DNA from: Amorphoplanes digitatis
Lineage (GTDB): Bacteria > Actinomycetota > Actinomycetes > Mycobacteriales > Micromonosporaceae
Assembly (NCBI RefSeq): GCF_014205335.1
Contig: NZ_JACHNH010000001.1
Span: forward strand, 3,404,501-3,468,500
Direction: 5' to 3'
Length of the DNA stretch: 64,000 bases
Under the pieces are notes generated by a model, which saw nothing but the letters and a program-made list of their open reading frames with translations, did no database searches and had not been told where the DNA came from. Both the position numbers and the translations under genes were made by a program. Shown piece after piece: positions 24,101 to 32,499 of the stretch (its first letter is position 1; the number at the start of each line of letters is the position of its first letter).

Positions 24101-24126
24101 CGCCGAGTGTTCACGCGTTAGCGCCG
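24087..24126. repeat. 19-bp direct repeat across two convergent stop codons
   Basis: TGTTCACGCGTTAGCGCCG occurs at 24087-24105 and 24108-24126, separated by 2 bp. The first copy contains the TAG that ends the zinc-ribbon gene; the second, read on the other strand, contains the TAA that ends the GNAT gene. It looks like a small tandem duplication that separated two convergent genes. Confidence 0.9.
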
Positions 24127-24681
24127 GGCCGAGCGCCACTCGGCGGCCAGGATCGCGAAGATCAGTTCGTCGTGCCAGGCGCCGTCGAAGAGGACGCACT
24201 GCCGCAGGTGACCCTCCTGGCGCAGGCCGAGCCGGCGCAGCGCCCGCGCGGACGCCTCGTTGCCGGCGTTCGTGCTGGCGGTGACCCGGTGCAGCGCCAG
24301 CCGGTCGAAGGCGAGGTCCAGCAGGGCGCCGGCGGCCTCGGTGGCGTACCCGGCGCCTTGGGCGTCGGGGTGCAGGATGACGCCGATCTCGCCGTGCCGG
24401 TGCTCGGTGCTGACCAGGCTCAGGTCGACCTCGCCGACCAGGCGGCCGGTGTCGCGCTCCTCGGCGGCCAGGACCAGGCAGTCGCCGTCCGCGGCCAGCC
24501 TGGTCATGGTCAGGCGCTGCCGGACCACGTCGCGGACGCCGTCCGGGGTCGGCGGCGGCCAGTAGAGATAGCGCAGCACCTCGGGCCGGCTGCGCAGGTC
24601 GAACAGCGCGTCCGCGTCGCCGGTCCGGAACGGGCGCAGCAGCAGACGGGCGGTGGTCAGAGGTTCGTCCAGCTCGAGCAC
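24118..24681 (-). CDS. GNAT acetyltransferase (RimJ/RimL type)
   Basis: 187 aa. It begins MLELDEPLTTARLLLRPF with the acetyl-CoA-binding region of the GNAT_3 subgroup (HPDAQGAGYATEAAGALLDLAF, RVTASTNAGNEASARALRRLG). Proteins of this sort acetylate ribosomal protein N-termini or small molecules; the substrate cannot be told. Start is GTG 24681 without a strong SD. It converges on the CIS operon and is probably unrelated to it. Confidence 0.85.
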   Translation of the reverse strand: MLELDEPLTTARLLLRPFRTGDADALFDLRSRPEVLRYLYWPPPTPDGVRDVVRQRLTMTRLAADGDCLVLAAEERDTGRLVGEVDLSLVSTEHRHGEIGVILHPDAQGAGYATEAAGALLDLAFDRLALHRVTASTNAGNEASARALRRLGLRQEGHLRQCVLFDGAWHDELIFAILAAEWRSARR

Positions 24682-24714
24682 CCGGACATGGTCTCACCTG
24701 ACGTATCGAAACTG

Positions 24715-24746
24715 TTGACACCCCGTGACAAGCGCGTAACCATATC
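24715..24746 (+). promoter_or_regulatory. Likely promoter of the GH9 cellulase gene
   Basis: A consensus -35 TTGACA (24715-24720) is followed after 17-20 nt by an AACCATATC stretch that can serve as a weak -10. It lies between the divergent GNAT gene and the cellulase, about 65 nt before the start codon. Confidence 0.5.
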
Positions 24747-24758
24747 CTCGCCAGTCAA

Positions 24759-24772
24759 TGGAAGCGCTCCCA
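24759..24772 (+). promoter_or_regulatory. CebR-like operator TGGAAGCGCTCCCA
   Basis: It differs by one base from the 14-bp palindrome TGGGAGCGCTCCCA known as the binding site of CebR, the LacI-family cellobiose-responsive repressor of actinomycetes. It sits just downstream of the presumed promoter and 12 bp before the start codon of a GH9 cellulase, a sensible place for repression. No cebR gene is in the window. Confidence 0.75.
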
Positions 24773-24784
24773 AGGAGATTCTCC

Positions 24785-27004
24785 GTGATTCGAGCCCTTG
24801 GCGCCGCCGCACTGCTGACCGTCACCCTCACCGCGGTGGGGCCTGCGTCCGCGGCCGCCGCCGACGAGGTCGAGCAGGTCGTCAACGGCGGCTTCACCTC
24901 CGGCACCGACCCGTGGTGGTCCACCGCGGGCATGCCGATAACCCTGCGCGACGGCAAGGCCTGCGTGGACGTACCGGGCGGCACCACCAACCGATGGGAC
25001 GCCTCGGTCGGCCAGAACGACATCGACCTCATCGCCGGCGAGTCCTACCGCTACTCGTTCACCGCGTCCGGCGACCCGGACGGGCACATCGCCCGGGCGA
25101 TCGTCGGGCTCTCCGTCGCGCCCTACGACACCTACTTCGAGGCCTCTCCGGCGCTGACCGTCGCGGGCGACACCTACTCGTTCACCTTCACCGCGAACGT
25201 GACCACCACGCAGGCGCAGGTCGCGCTCCAGGTCGGCGGCAGCCCCACCGCCTGGGGTCTCTGCCTCGACGACGTCTCCCTGGTCGGCGGCGTGCCGCCG
25301 GAGGTCTACGTGCCCGACACCGGGCCGCGGGTCCGGGTCAACCAGGTCGCCTACCTGCCGCGCGGCCCGAAGAAGGCGACGCTGGTCACGGCGGCGACGA
25401 CCCGGCTGGGCTGGCAGCTCAGGAACGCCGCCGGCGCCACCGTCGCGCGCGGGCACACCGTGCCGCGCGGCGTCGACGTCTCGTCGGGCCAGAACGTCCA
25501 GTCGATCGACTTCGGCGGCTACCGCGGCCGCGGCACCGGCTACACGCTCGTCGCCGACGGCGAGACGAGCCGCCCGTTCGACATCGACGCCGCCGCCTAC
25601 GAGCGGCTGCGCCTGGACGCCCTGAAGTTCTACTACCCGCAGCGCAGCGGCATCGAGATCCGCGACGACCTGCGCCCCGGCTACGCCCGCCCGGCCGGCC
25701 ACGTCGGCGTCGCGCCGAACCTCGGCGACGTCGCGGTGCCGTGCCAGCCCGGCGTCTGCGACTACACGCTGAACGTCGCCGGCGGCTGGTACGACGCCGG
25801 CGACCACGGCAAGTACGTCGTCAACGGCGGCATCTCCACCTGGGAACTGCTCAACCAGTTCGAGCGCACCACGGAGCCGGGCCGGCTGCGCGACGGCACC
25901 CTGGCCATCCCGGAGAGCGGCAACCGGGTGCCGGACATCCTCGACGAGGCCCGCTGGGAACTGGAGTTCATGCTGAGCATGCGGGTGCCGGCCGGCAAGC
26001 CGCTCGCCGGCATGGTGCACCACAAGATCCACGACGCCAACTGGACCGGCCTGCCGCTGCTGCCGCACCTCGACCCGCAGCAGCGCGAACTCCACCCGGT
26101 CTCGACCGCGGCGACCCTGAACCTGGCCGCCACCGCCGCGCAGGCCGCCCGGATCTACAAGCGCTACGACCCCGCGTTCGCCAAGCGGGCCCTCGCGGCG
26201 GCACGGACCGCGTACACGGCCGCGCTGGCCGAGCCCGCCCGCTACGCGCTCGAGTCCGACGGGACCGGCGGCGGCGCGTACAACGACAGCAAGGTCGACG
26301 ACGACTTCTACTGGGCGGCGGCCGAGCTGTACCTGACCACGGGGGAGAAGCGGTACGCCGACGCCGTGCTGGCCTCACCCGTGCACACCGCCGACATCTT
26401 CGGCCCCGGCGCCTTCGACTGGGCGAACACGGCCGCGGCCGGCCGCCTCGACCTCGCGCTGGTGCCGAACCGGCTGCCCGGGCGCGCGGCGGTCCGCGCG
26501 TCGATCGTCCGCGGCGCGGAGAAGTACCTGTCGGTACAGGCCGGGCACCCGTACGGCGTCGCGTACGCCCCAGCGAACAACATGTGGGACTGGGGCTCGA
26601 ACAGCCTGCTGCTCAACAACCTGGTGGTGGTCGCGGGCGCGTACGAGCTCACCGGCCGCGACCGGTACCGCGACGGCGTGATCGAGGGCATGGACTACCT
26701 GTTCGGCCGCAACGCGCTCAACCAGTCCTACGTCACCGGGTACGGCGAGGTCAGCTCGCAGAACCAGCACAGCCGCTGGTACTCGCACCAGCTCGAACCG
26801 GCCCTGCCGAACCCGCCCGTCGGCTCGCTGGCCGGCGGCGCGAACTCGTCGATCCAGGACCCGTACGCGCAGAGCAAGCTGACCGGCTGCGTCGGCCAGT
26901 TCTGCTACATCGACGACATCCAGTCGTGGTCGACGAACGAGCTGACCATCAACTGGAACTCGGCCCTGTCCTGGGTGGCATCCTTCGTAGCCGATCAGAC
27001 GTAG
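24785..27004 (+). CDS. Secreted GH9 cellulase (CBM4/9 + Ig-like + GH9)
   Basis: 739 aa from GTG 24785, placed 7 nt after AAGGAG; an upstream ATG at 24758 is rejected because it lies before the SD. Signal peptide about 1-28 ([20 protein letters not shown]). Residues about 32-165 are CBM4/9-like ([27 protein letters not shown]), 180-275 a CelD_N Ig-like domain ([18 protein letters not shown]), and the rest the GH9 catalytic domain. This includes the nucleophile/base motif [17 protein letters not shown] and the acid-containing [11 protein letters not shown] near the C-terminus. It hydrolyses beta-1,4-glucan outside the cell. Probably cellobiose-controlled through the adjacent CebR-like site. Confidence 0.92.
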   Translation: MIRALGAAALLTVTLTAVGPASAAAADEVEQVVNGGFTSGTDPWWSTAGMPITLRDGKACVDVPGGTTNRWDASVGQNDIDLIAGESYRYSFTASGDPDGHIARAIVGLSVAPYDTYFEASPALTVAGDTYSFTFTANVTTTQAQVALQVGGSPTAWGLCLDDVSLVGGVPPEVYVPDTGPRVRVNQVAYLPRGPKKATLVTAATTRLGWQLRNAAGATVARGHTVPRGVDVSSGQNVQSIDFGGYRGRGTGYTLVADGETSRPFDIDAAAYERLRLDALKFYYPQRSGIEIRDDLRPGYARPAGHVGVAPNLGDVAVPCQPGVCDYTLNVAGGWYDAGDHGKYVVNGGISTWELLNQFERTTEPGRLRDGTLAIPESGNRVPDILDEARWELEFMLSMRVPAGKPLAGMVHHKIHDANWTGLPLLPHLDPQQRELHPVSTAATLNLAATAAQAARIYKRYDPAFAKRALAAARTAYTAALAEPARYALESDGTGGGAYNDSKVDDDFYWAAAELYLTTGEKRYADAVLASPVHTADIFGPGAFDWANTAAAGRLDLALVPNRLPGRAAVRASIVRGAEKYLSVQAGHPYGVAYAPANNMWDWGSNSLLLNNLVVVAGAYELTGRDRYRDGVIEGMDYLFGRNALNQSYVTGYGEVSSQNQHSRWYSHQLEPALPNPPVGSLAGGANSSIQDPYAQSKLTGCVGQFCYIDDIQSWSTNELTINWNSALSWVASFVADQT

Positions 27005-27021
27005 CCCCTAGACTGCCGATC

Positions 27022-27585
27022 ATGATCGACGTCGAGAAGCCCGTGTGGCTTCTCGACGTCGACGGCGTGCTGAACACGGTCCGCCCCGGGTGGGGCGGAC
27101 CGCCGAAACGGGCGCTGGTCTGGTCCGGCGCGGACAACACGTCGTACCTGCTGCGCTGGGGCCCGGCCCTGATCGACCGCATCCGCGCGCTGGAGGCCGC
27201 GGAGAAGGTGGAGATCCGCTGGTGCACCACCTGGTGCCCCGAGGCGCACCGCCTGGAACGCCTCTGGCGCCTGCCGGAGCTGGGCCGCGCCCTGCACGCC
27301 GACCCGATGCCCCGCGGCTCGGACTGCTGGCCGCTGAAGCAACAGGCGGCCCGTGCGGTCCTGGCCGAGGAGGGCCGCCGCCTGATCTGGACCGACGACG
27401 ACGCGCTGCCGCCGCCGGGCCCGCAGCGCGAGGAGCTGACCGCGCGGGGCCGGGCGCTGCTGATCGCGCCCAAGCCGCTGCGCGGCCTGCAACCGGCCGA
27501 CCTGGACCTGATCGAGAAGTTCGCCGAGGGCCGCCGCATGCCCACCCACCGGGTGGCCGGCAAACACCGGCACACCGTCGACTGA
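27022..27585 (+). CDS. HAD-like protein of unknown substrate
   Basis: 187 aa. WLLDVDGVLNTVRPGWGG matches HAD motif I (DxDGV), IRWCTTWC occupies the motif II position, and IWTDDDAL resembles motif III/IV. This kind of small HAD-like protein (secondary thiamine-phosphate synthase/HAD hydrolase-type annotation) is common in actinobacteria and its substrate is unknown. There is no SD: a TAGACT -10-like box (27009-27014) lies 7 nt before the ATG, suggesting a leaderless mRNA. A perfect 16-bp inverted repeat begins two bases after the start codon. Confidence 0.75.
   Translation: MIDVEKPVWLLDVDGVLNTVRPGWGGPPKRALVWSGADNTSYLLRWGPALIDRIRALEAAEKVEIRWCTTWCPEAHRLERLWRLPELGRALHADPMPRGSDCWPLKQQAARAVLAEEGRRLIWTDDDALPPPGPQREELTARGRALLIAPKPLRGLQPADLDLIEKFAEGRRMPTHRVAGKHRHTVD
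27026..27062 (+). repeat. Perfect 16-bp inverted repeat at the start of the HAD-like gene
   Basis: Arm TCGACGTCGAGAAGCC (27026-27041) and its exact reverse complement (27047-27062) flank a 5-nt loop (CGTGT). In RNA it would be a very stable hairpin starting right after the AUG, within codons 2-14. It might reduce translation, or act as a terminator-like structure for the GH9 transcript that ends at 27004. No T-run follows. Confidence 0.85.
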
Positions 27586-27878
27586 GACTCCGCGCGCAGC
27601 CCGAACCGGGCCCGCCGCGAGGCGGGAACGCCGAGGTCAGAACGGCTGAGCGGCGGCGACCCTGGCGAGGTCACCGATATGACGACCAGGCCTACCGCGT
27701 CACCGACACGGCCGGGCCCGATGATCCGGCGGCCGGGTCCGATGATCCAGCCGCCGGGCAGGTCTCCCGCCGGCCAAGCCACGCCGCCCGGCGGGCCCGG
27801 TCACCGCGCCGAGCGTGGCTTCCAGTGGTCAAGCTGTCCTGCTGGCGCGGCCGGGCGGCCGGGCGTGGTTTCCGGTGG
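27586..27878. repeat. Intergenic region with degenerate direct repeats
   Basis: No supported gene. Two imperfect repeat pairs are visible: a 21-bp tandem CCGGG(C/T)CCGATGATCC at 27712-27732 and 27733-27753, and a 29-bp pair GCGTGG(C/T)TTCC(A/G)GTGGTCA at 27813-27841 and 27863-27891, the latter running into the 3' end of the XRE gene. Short GC-rich ORFs here overlap the repeats and have no domain or SD support. Confidence 0.6.
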
Positions 27879-28265
27879 TCAGGCCGCGCTGCCGAGCTGG
27901 CCGGGGCGCCGGTTGCCGGCCGCGGCCCGCGCTGCGGCGGCGCGGGCGTCGTGCGATGCCGCGGCGGACCCGGCGGGCGCGTGCACCCGGTCGAACGTGA
28001 TGAGCCACCGGATCTGCTCCCGCGGCGGCACCCCGCACCCGCGCAGGAAGGCCACCAGCGTGTCGCGCCGCGCGGCGCCGGTGCCGGAGATCAGGTTGTA
28101 GACCGTGGCGCGGGAGATCGGTGTCCCGGCCTCCCTGCTACGCCGGGCGACGCTGTCGACGGAACGCCGACGCGCCAGTATCAGCGCCCGTAGGCGCCGC
28201 CCGAATTCTACCGGTGTCAGGGCACCGGTCGGGTCCGCAGGGATCGCCGTGATTTCGGCGCTCAT
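27879..28265 (-). CDS. XRE-family HTH regulator (128 aa)
   Basis: The helix-turn-helix is at about residues 22-75 (FGRRLRALILARRRSVDSVA, ISRATVYNLISG, LVAFLRGCGV), a Cro/CI-type fold. The C-terminal part is Ala/Arg-rich and low complexity and includes one unit of the local repeat, so the original end may have been altered by repeat expansion. It is divergent from the DGPF/ECF42 pair. Target unknown. Confidence 0.75.
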   Translation of the reverse strand: MSAEITAIPADPTGALTPVEFGRRLRALILARRRSVDSVARRSREAGTPISRATVYNLISGTGAARRDTLVAFLRGCGVPPREQIRWLITFDRVHAPAGSAAASHDARAAAARAAAGNRRPGQLGSAA

Positions 28266-28457
28266 CGCCCTCGCCTCTTCTTCACGTTAGGGGAATGCCG
28301 CTCCAGCCACCGTCGATCTTTTCGGGTGCGGCGGGCCGCGAACAAGTGCGCAACTGCGTTGTAGTTTGGGGCAACTGGGACCGGGTCCCGGGGGTATCCC
28401 CTGGTCATCGGCCGGGCGCTGGATGCCGGAGGTTCTTGAACGAAAACCGGGAGATGG

Positions 28458-28484
28458 TGTCGGATCGGGGCTGACGTGTTCGTT
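28458..28484 (+). promoter_or_regulatory. Candidate ECF42-type promoter
   Basis: TGTCGG (28458-28463), 17-nt spacer, CGTT (28481-28484), about 55 nt before the DGPF gene. ECF42 promoters are described with TGTCGA at -35 and CG(A/T)C at -10, so this is a one-to-two mismatch candidate for autoregulation of the downstream sigma factor operon. The rest of 28266-28539 shows no other clear element. Confidence 0.45.
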
Positions 28485-28539
28485 GCAGGGGTGCGGACGC
28501 CCACGAGCGGCGCCGGACGACCACAGGAGATGATCCGAG

Positions 28540-28863
28540 ATGCAGTACCTGGTTTCCGTGATCTTTGACCAGGCCGGCCTCGCCACCGAGGGCGAGATGG
28601 CCGCCATCGACGTGTTCAACGACCGGCTGGTCGCCGAGGGCCACTGGGTCTTCGCCGGCGGCCTCGCCGAGCCCGGCACGGCCACCGTCATCGACAACCG
28701 GGGCGGGGCGGAGATGATCACCGACGGCCCGTTCGTGGAGTCCAAGGAGTTTCTGGCCGGCTTCTGGATCATCGAGGCCCCCGACCTCGACGTCGCGCTC
28801 AGGCTCGCCGCCGACGGCTCGAGGGCCTGCAACCGCAAGGTCGAGGTGCGACCGTTCCGGTGA
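28540..28863 (+). CDS. DGPF/YCII-domain protein
   Basis: 107 aa, ATG with AGGAG 10 nt upstream. YCII-fold pattern MQYLVSVIFDQAG ... MITDGPFVESKEFLAGFWIIE contains the DGPF motif that names the family. DGPF genes are the standard partners of ECF42 sigma factors and are usually their regulon members; the enzymatic role is unknown. It overlaps the sigma gene by 4 bp (GTGA). Confidence 0.9.
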   Translation: MQYLVSVIFDQAGLATEGEMAAIDVFNDRLVAEGHWVFAGGLAEPGTATVIDNRGGAEMITDGPFVESKEFLAGFWIIEAPDLDVALRLAADGSRACNRKVEVRPFR

Positions 28864-30092
28864 GCGTGTCCGACATCCGGGAGGCGATCACCCGCGCGCA
28901 CCACGAGGAGTGGGCCCGGGTGGTCGCGGCCCTGACCCGGCGCTTCGGCGACCTGGACATCGCCGAGGAGTCCGCGGCCGAGGCGTTCGCGATCGCCGTC
29001 GAGCGCTGGCCGGCCGACGGCGTACCCCCGAACCCCGGCGCCTGGCTGACCACCGCCGCCAACCGCCGGGCCATCGACCGGATCCGCCGCGAGAGCAAGC
29101 GCGACGACAAGCAGAAGGAGGCCCGGATGCTGTACGACGACGCCGCGCCCGAGCCTGCCGGCGCCATCGACGACGAGCGGCTCCGGCTGATCTTCACCTG
29201 CTGTCACCCGGCGCTGGCGATGGAGACCCGCGTGGCGCTCACGCTGCGCATGGTCGGCGGCCTGACCATGCCCGAGATCGCCCGCGCCTTCCTGGTGGGC
29301 GAGGCCGCCATGGGCCGGCGGATCACCCGGGCGAAAGCCAAGATCAAGGCCGCCCGCATCCCGTACCGGGTACCGTCCGAACAGGACCTCCCGGCCCGCG
29401 TCTCCGGCGTGCTCGCCGTCCTGTTCCTGGTCTTCAACGAGGGCTACCTGGCCACCGGCCCCGGCACCGATCCGGTACGCCACGACCTGACCGCCGAGGC
29501 GATCCGGCTCACCCGCCTGATCCGCACCCTGCTGCCGCGCGACGGCGAGGTGGCCGGCCTGCTGGCCCTGATGCTGCTCACCGAGGCCCGCCGCGCCGCC
29601 CGGGTCTCCCCGCGCGGCGAGCTGGTCACCCTCGGCGAACAGGACCGCGGAGCCTGGGACCCGGCCCTGATCGCCGAGGGCCACCACCTGGTACGCGAAC
29701 GCCTGGCCACCGGGATGCCGCCGGGCCGCTACCAGATCCTCGCGGCGATCAACGCCGTGCACACCTCAGCCCGCGACGTCCGCGACACCGACTGGTCACA
29801 GGTCGTCGCCCTCTACGACCAGCTGATCCGCCTCGACCCCTCGCCGATCGTCGCCCTCAACCGCGCCATCGCGGTCGCCGAGCTCGACGGCCCCGAGGTG
29901 GCCCTGGCGGCCGTCGACCGCCTGGAGGCCAGCCTGACCGGCTACCACGCCTACCACGCGACCCGCGCGGACCTGCTGCGCCGCCTGGGCCGCAGCGGCC
30001 CGTCCCGCGCGGCCTACGACAGGGCCATCGAGCTGGCCGGCAACACCGCCGAGACCGCCTACCTGACCCGCCGCCGCGACCAGCTGGGGTAG
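28860..30092 (+). CDS. ECF42-group RNA polymerase sigma factor
   Basis: 410 aa. Sigma region 2 at about residues 12-80 (EEWARVVAALTRRFGDLDIAEE, NPGAWLTTAANRRAIDRIRRE) and region 4 at about 110-165 (ALTLRMVGGLTMPEIARAFL, MGRRITRAKAKI). The approximately 220-residue C-terminal extension with TPR-like helices (FLVFNEGYLATGPG, RTLLPRDGEVAGLLALMLL, ALNRAIAVAELDGPEVAL) is typical of ECF42. There is no anti-sigma factor gene; the extension is thought to control activity in this group. Operon with the DGPF gene. Confidence 0.93.
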   Translation: MSVSDIREAITRAHHEEWARVVAALTRRFGDLDIAEESAAEAFAIAVERWPADGVPPNPGAWLTTAANRRAIDRIRRESKRDDKQKEARMLYDDAAPEPAGAIDDERLRLIFTCCHPALAMETRVALTLRMVGGLTMPEIARAFLVGEAAMGRRITRAKAKIKAARIPYRVPSEQDLPARVSGVLAVLFLVFNEGYLATGPGTDPVRHDLTAEAIRLTRLIRTLLPRDGEVAGLLALMLLTEARRAARVSPRGELVTLGEQDRGAWDPALIAEGHHLVRERLATGMPPGRYQILAAINAVHTSARDVRDTDWSQVVALYDQLIRLDPSPIVALNRAIAVAELDGPEVALAAVDRLEASLTGYHAYHATRADLLRRLGRSGPSRAAYDRAIELAGNTAETAYLTRRRDQLG

Positions 30093-30168
30093 CGTCGCGG
30101 GCCTGGGCAAGGAGGTAACCGCCGCGGCCGCCGTCACCCGATGCCGCAATCGGAGACCGCCGTGCCCC

Positions 30169-30260
30169 CATGCCATCGAACCGTTCCTCGACGAGCGCTC
30201 CGACCGACAGGTCACGCGGATCTGGGCCGCTCTCGACGAACACGGCATCCCTTCCCCGCG
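30169..30260 (+). pseudogene. Possible remnant of a 2'-5' RNA ligase-like gene
   Basis: The frame encodes HAIEPFLDERSDRQVTRIWA followed by ALDEHGIPSP, which resembles the N-terminus of 2'-5' RNA ligase family proteins (pattern .ELYFDP..D..VR.LW..L...GIPS). There is no start codon in frame, and the HxT motifs of the intact family do not follow. The rest of the 30093-30446 gap shows nothing else I can support. Confidence 0.3.
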
Positions 30261-30446
30261 CAGCCGTCCCGACTCGACTACCGGGCGGACACATCAGAAC
30301 CCGACTGACGCCGGCATAGCGACCGAATCCGGCCCGGCACAGCGGCAACCACGGGGTTCTTCGACCTCGACAAGCGATGACAGATCAGCGAGACCGAGCG
30401 AGCTTCATTCCCATGGAGGTACCGGATCTGACCGGCCCGGCGAGCT

Positions 30447-30950
30447 TCACGCGCTCAGGTCGTAGACGACCGTGGGCACGTCGTGCGCGCACAGGGTCTC
30501 GCGGATCAGCGGCTCGATCCCGGCCCACGTGCCGCCGGCAAGGCCGCAGCCGATGCGCGGCATGTGCACCGAGGCGTGCCGGGTACGGGCGTGGGTGACG
30601 AGGGAGGTCAGGCATTCGCGGATCGCGTCGTAGCGGACCGGCGGCCCGGCACCGGCCTCATAGCCGGAGCCGGTGCGCAGGCCACGACGGGTGGCGATGC
30701 CGTGCTGGCCGACCATGTTGGCCACCCAGAGCTCCGGGGCGACCGGCACCAGCTGAACGGCGCCGAGGCGGAACGTGGGCTCGCCGTGCCAACGGCGGAA
30801 CTCCCGCTCCGGCTCCGGCCAGCGCCGGGAGATGACCTCGACGATTCCTCTGCCCCAGGCGCCGATGTCGTTGCAGACGTGCGCGATGATCCGCGGACCG
30901 TCGCCGACGGGATCAGTGGCGTCGCCCTCGACGTAGTCCAGCTCCTGCAC
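30447..30950 (-). CDS. Macro-domain protein (ADP-ribose-1''-phosphatase type)
   Basis: 167 aa covering one macro domain: YVEGDATDPVGDGPRIIAHVCNDIGAWGRG at the start (ADP-ribose-binding N-D and G-rich loop), WVANMVGQHG, and HMPRIGCGLAGGTWAGIEPLI near the end. This closely follows the yeast Poa1p/ADP-ribose-1''-phosphate phosphatase subgroup. Such proteins remove ADP-ribose-1''-phosphate or reverse ADP-ribosylation. Single-gene unit; context gives no further clue. Confidence 0.88.
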   Translation of the reverse strand: MQELDYVEGDATDPVGDGPRIIAHVCNDIGAWGRGIVEVISRRWPEPEREFRRWHGEPTFRLGAVQLVPVAPELWVANMVGQHGIATRRGLRTGSGYEAGAGPPVRYDAIRECLTSLVTHARTRHASVHMPRIGCGLAGGTWAGIEPLIRETLCAHDVPTVVYDLSA

Positions 30951-31005
30951 GCGGCGATCTTCGCACAGCGGCGATGCGGGTGCGCGGCAGTTCGGCGCGG
31001 GCTCG

Positions 31006-32406
31006 CTACGGCGCGAAGGTGATGGCGGTCAGGGCGACGGGCTCGGTGGCGGCGCCGTCGGAGGAGCGGGGGCGGACCAGGAGGAGGTCGATGCCGCCGT
31101 GTGCGGCGCCGTCGGGTGCCTTCAGGTCGCGCTTCACCTCGCGGGTGAGGTCGCGGTAGACGACCTCCATCTCGAGGGCGTTCTTCGTCACCGGCGTCAG
31201 GACGACCGAGCCCGCGGGCGCGTCCGGGAGGAAGTCGATCATCAGGGGGACGGTGTGGCACTTCGCCGGGTCGTCGGCCGAGGAGGAGGTCAGGAAGCGC
31301 TTGCCGTCGGGGTCGGTGACCACGGCCGCGCTCCGGGCGTCCTCGCAGCCGGGTACGGCCAGGGTGCCGGGGTCGGCGCCGGCCAGGAAGCCCTGGTCGC
31401 GGAAGGCGTCGCTGGGCAGGACGCCGTCGCGGGGTGCGGTCAGGTCGACCTCGCGCGCGCCGAGGGTCGCCGAGGGTGCCGCGGACGGCGGCGCCGACGC
31501 GCCGGCCGAGGGCGGTGGTGCGGCGGGTGCCGAGGCGGGCGGGGGAGCGGCGGCCGCGGAGGACGCGGCCGGTGGTGGGACCGCGGCGGCGGTCGGCTGC
31601 GCGGCGGGTGGCTGATTCTCGTGTACGGCGGCGGGGTCCGGGTTCTTGTCGTCGCCCGCGCGGGCCAGCAGCGCGGGTACGGCGATCGCGGCCGCCAGCA
31701 GGACGACGGCCGCGCCGATGCCGGCGACCTTGGCGAACTTGGACGCGAACCGCGGGCGTTGGATGAACGTGGCGTTGGCAGTGGCGGGCACCGCGCCGGG
31801 CGTCTGCGGCATGGCGGTGACGGTCAGCTGGCGCTGCTTCTCCCGGTTCCACGGCAGCGGCGCCTGCACGGTGAGCAGCGCCTGCGCGGACGTGCCGGGC
31901 GGCAGGTCGACGAGCTGCGGGTGGAACTCGGTGCGCACCCGGCGCTCCGGGTCGGTGGCGCCTAGGTGCAGGCGCACGGGTGCGTTGCCGCCGTTGGAGA
32001 TCTCGGCCGTGTAGCGGCCGGCGCGCCCGCCGTTGACGACCTCCGGCGTGACCCGGACCGTGACCTGGTCGACCGCGGCGAGATCGACCGGCACCTCGAC
32101 GCAGCGGGAGACGTCGTGGCGGTACTTCGAGCGGACCAGCGCGCCGAGCACGTAGGTGCCCGCGGGCGCGGGCGGCCGCACCGGCAGGGTGACGCGCACG
32201 GTCAGGGTGGCGGACTCGGCGGGGCGCAGCTTGGCGACGTCCGGCTCGGTGCGCACGGTGGCGCCGTCGGGCAGGCCGAGCAGCTCGACGCCGTAGTGCT
32301 CGACGATGTCGCTGGCGTTGCGCACCGTGACGTCGAAGGCCAGGTTGTCGCCGGGTGTCGCGTCCGCCCGCTCGGGGACGACGGTCACCCTCAGGGGCAG
32401 GGTCAT
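31006..32406 (-). CDS. Ig-like (COG1470-type) single-pass membrane protein
   Basis: 466 aa from ATG 32406 (MTLPLRVTVVPERAD), which follows GGAGG by 5 nt; the longer frame from 32466 is rejected. Residues 1-225 form two beta-sandwich domains (PGDNLAFDVTVRNASDIV, LPPGTSAQALLTVQAP). A TM helix follows (AGIGAAVVLLAAAIAVPALLA), then a Pro/Ala-rich linker and a 150-residue C-terminal domain (GCEDARSAAVVTDPDGK). Same design as the protein at 6.8-7.9 kb beside the CIS cluster, though the C-terminal domains differ. Annotation pipelines often call such proteins hydrolytic protein; I see no catalytic motif. Confidence 0.7.
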   Translation of the reverse strand: MTLPLRVTVVPERADATPGDNLAFDVTVRNASDIVEHYGVELLGLPDGATVRTEPDVAKLRPAESATLTVRVTLPVRPPAPAGTYVLGALVRSKYRHDVSRCVEVPVDLAAVDQVTVRVTPEVVNGGRAGRYTAEISNGGNAPVRLHLGATDPERRVRTEFHPQLVDLPPGTSAQALLTVQAPLPWNREKQRQLTVTAMPQTPGAVPATANATFIQRPRFASKFAKVAGIGAAVVLLAAAIAVPALLARAGDDKNPDPAAVHENQPPAAQPTAAAVPPPAASSAAAAPPPASAPAAPPPSAGASAPPSAAPSATLGAREVDLTAPRDGVLPSDAFRDQGFLAGADPGTLAVPGCEDARSAAVVTDPDGKRFLTSSSADDPAKCHTVPLMIDFLPDAPAGSVVLTPVTKNALEMEVVYRDLTREVKRDLKAPDGAAHGGIDLLLVRPRSSDGAATEPVALTAITFAP

Positions 32407-32499
32407 GGCGCCTCCGGGTCGGGGTACGGGCATGGTCATGCTCGCATCCGAAGCGTCCTCGGACAACGGTCCGATCGCCGACAGTGGACGGTACCCCGC

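Noticed and set aside
23665..27020. Long plus-strand frame upstream of the HAD-like gene
   Set aside because: Open only because of GC bias; the HAD-like protein starts at 27022 after a -10 box.
27712..27891. Repeats that might suggest a CRISPR array
   Set aside because: Only two imperfect units of each kind, no regular spacers and no cas genes.
27679..28101. 140-aa plus-strand ORF opposite the XRE regulator
   Set aside because: Low-complexity Pro/Arg sequence over repeats; the minus-strand HTH is the better gene.
28262..28504. 80-aa minus-strand ORF
   Set aside because: Lies over the divergent promoter region, has no SD or recognisable motif.
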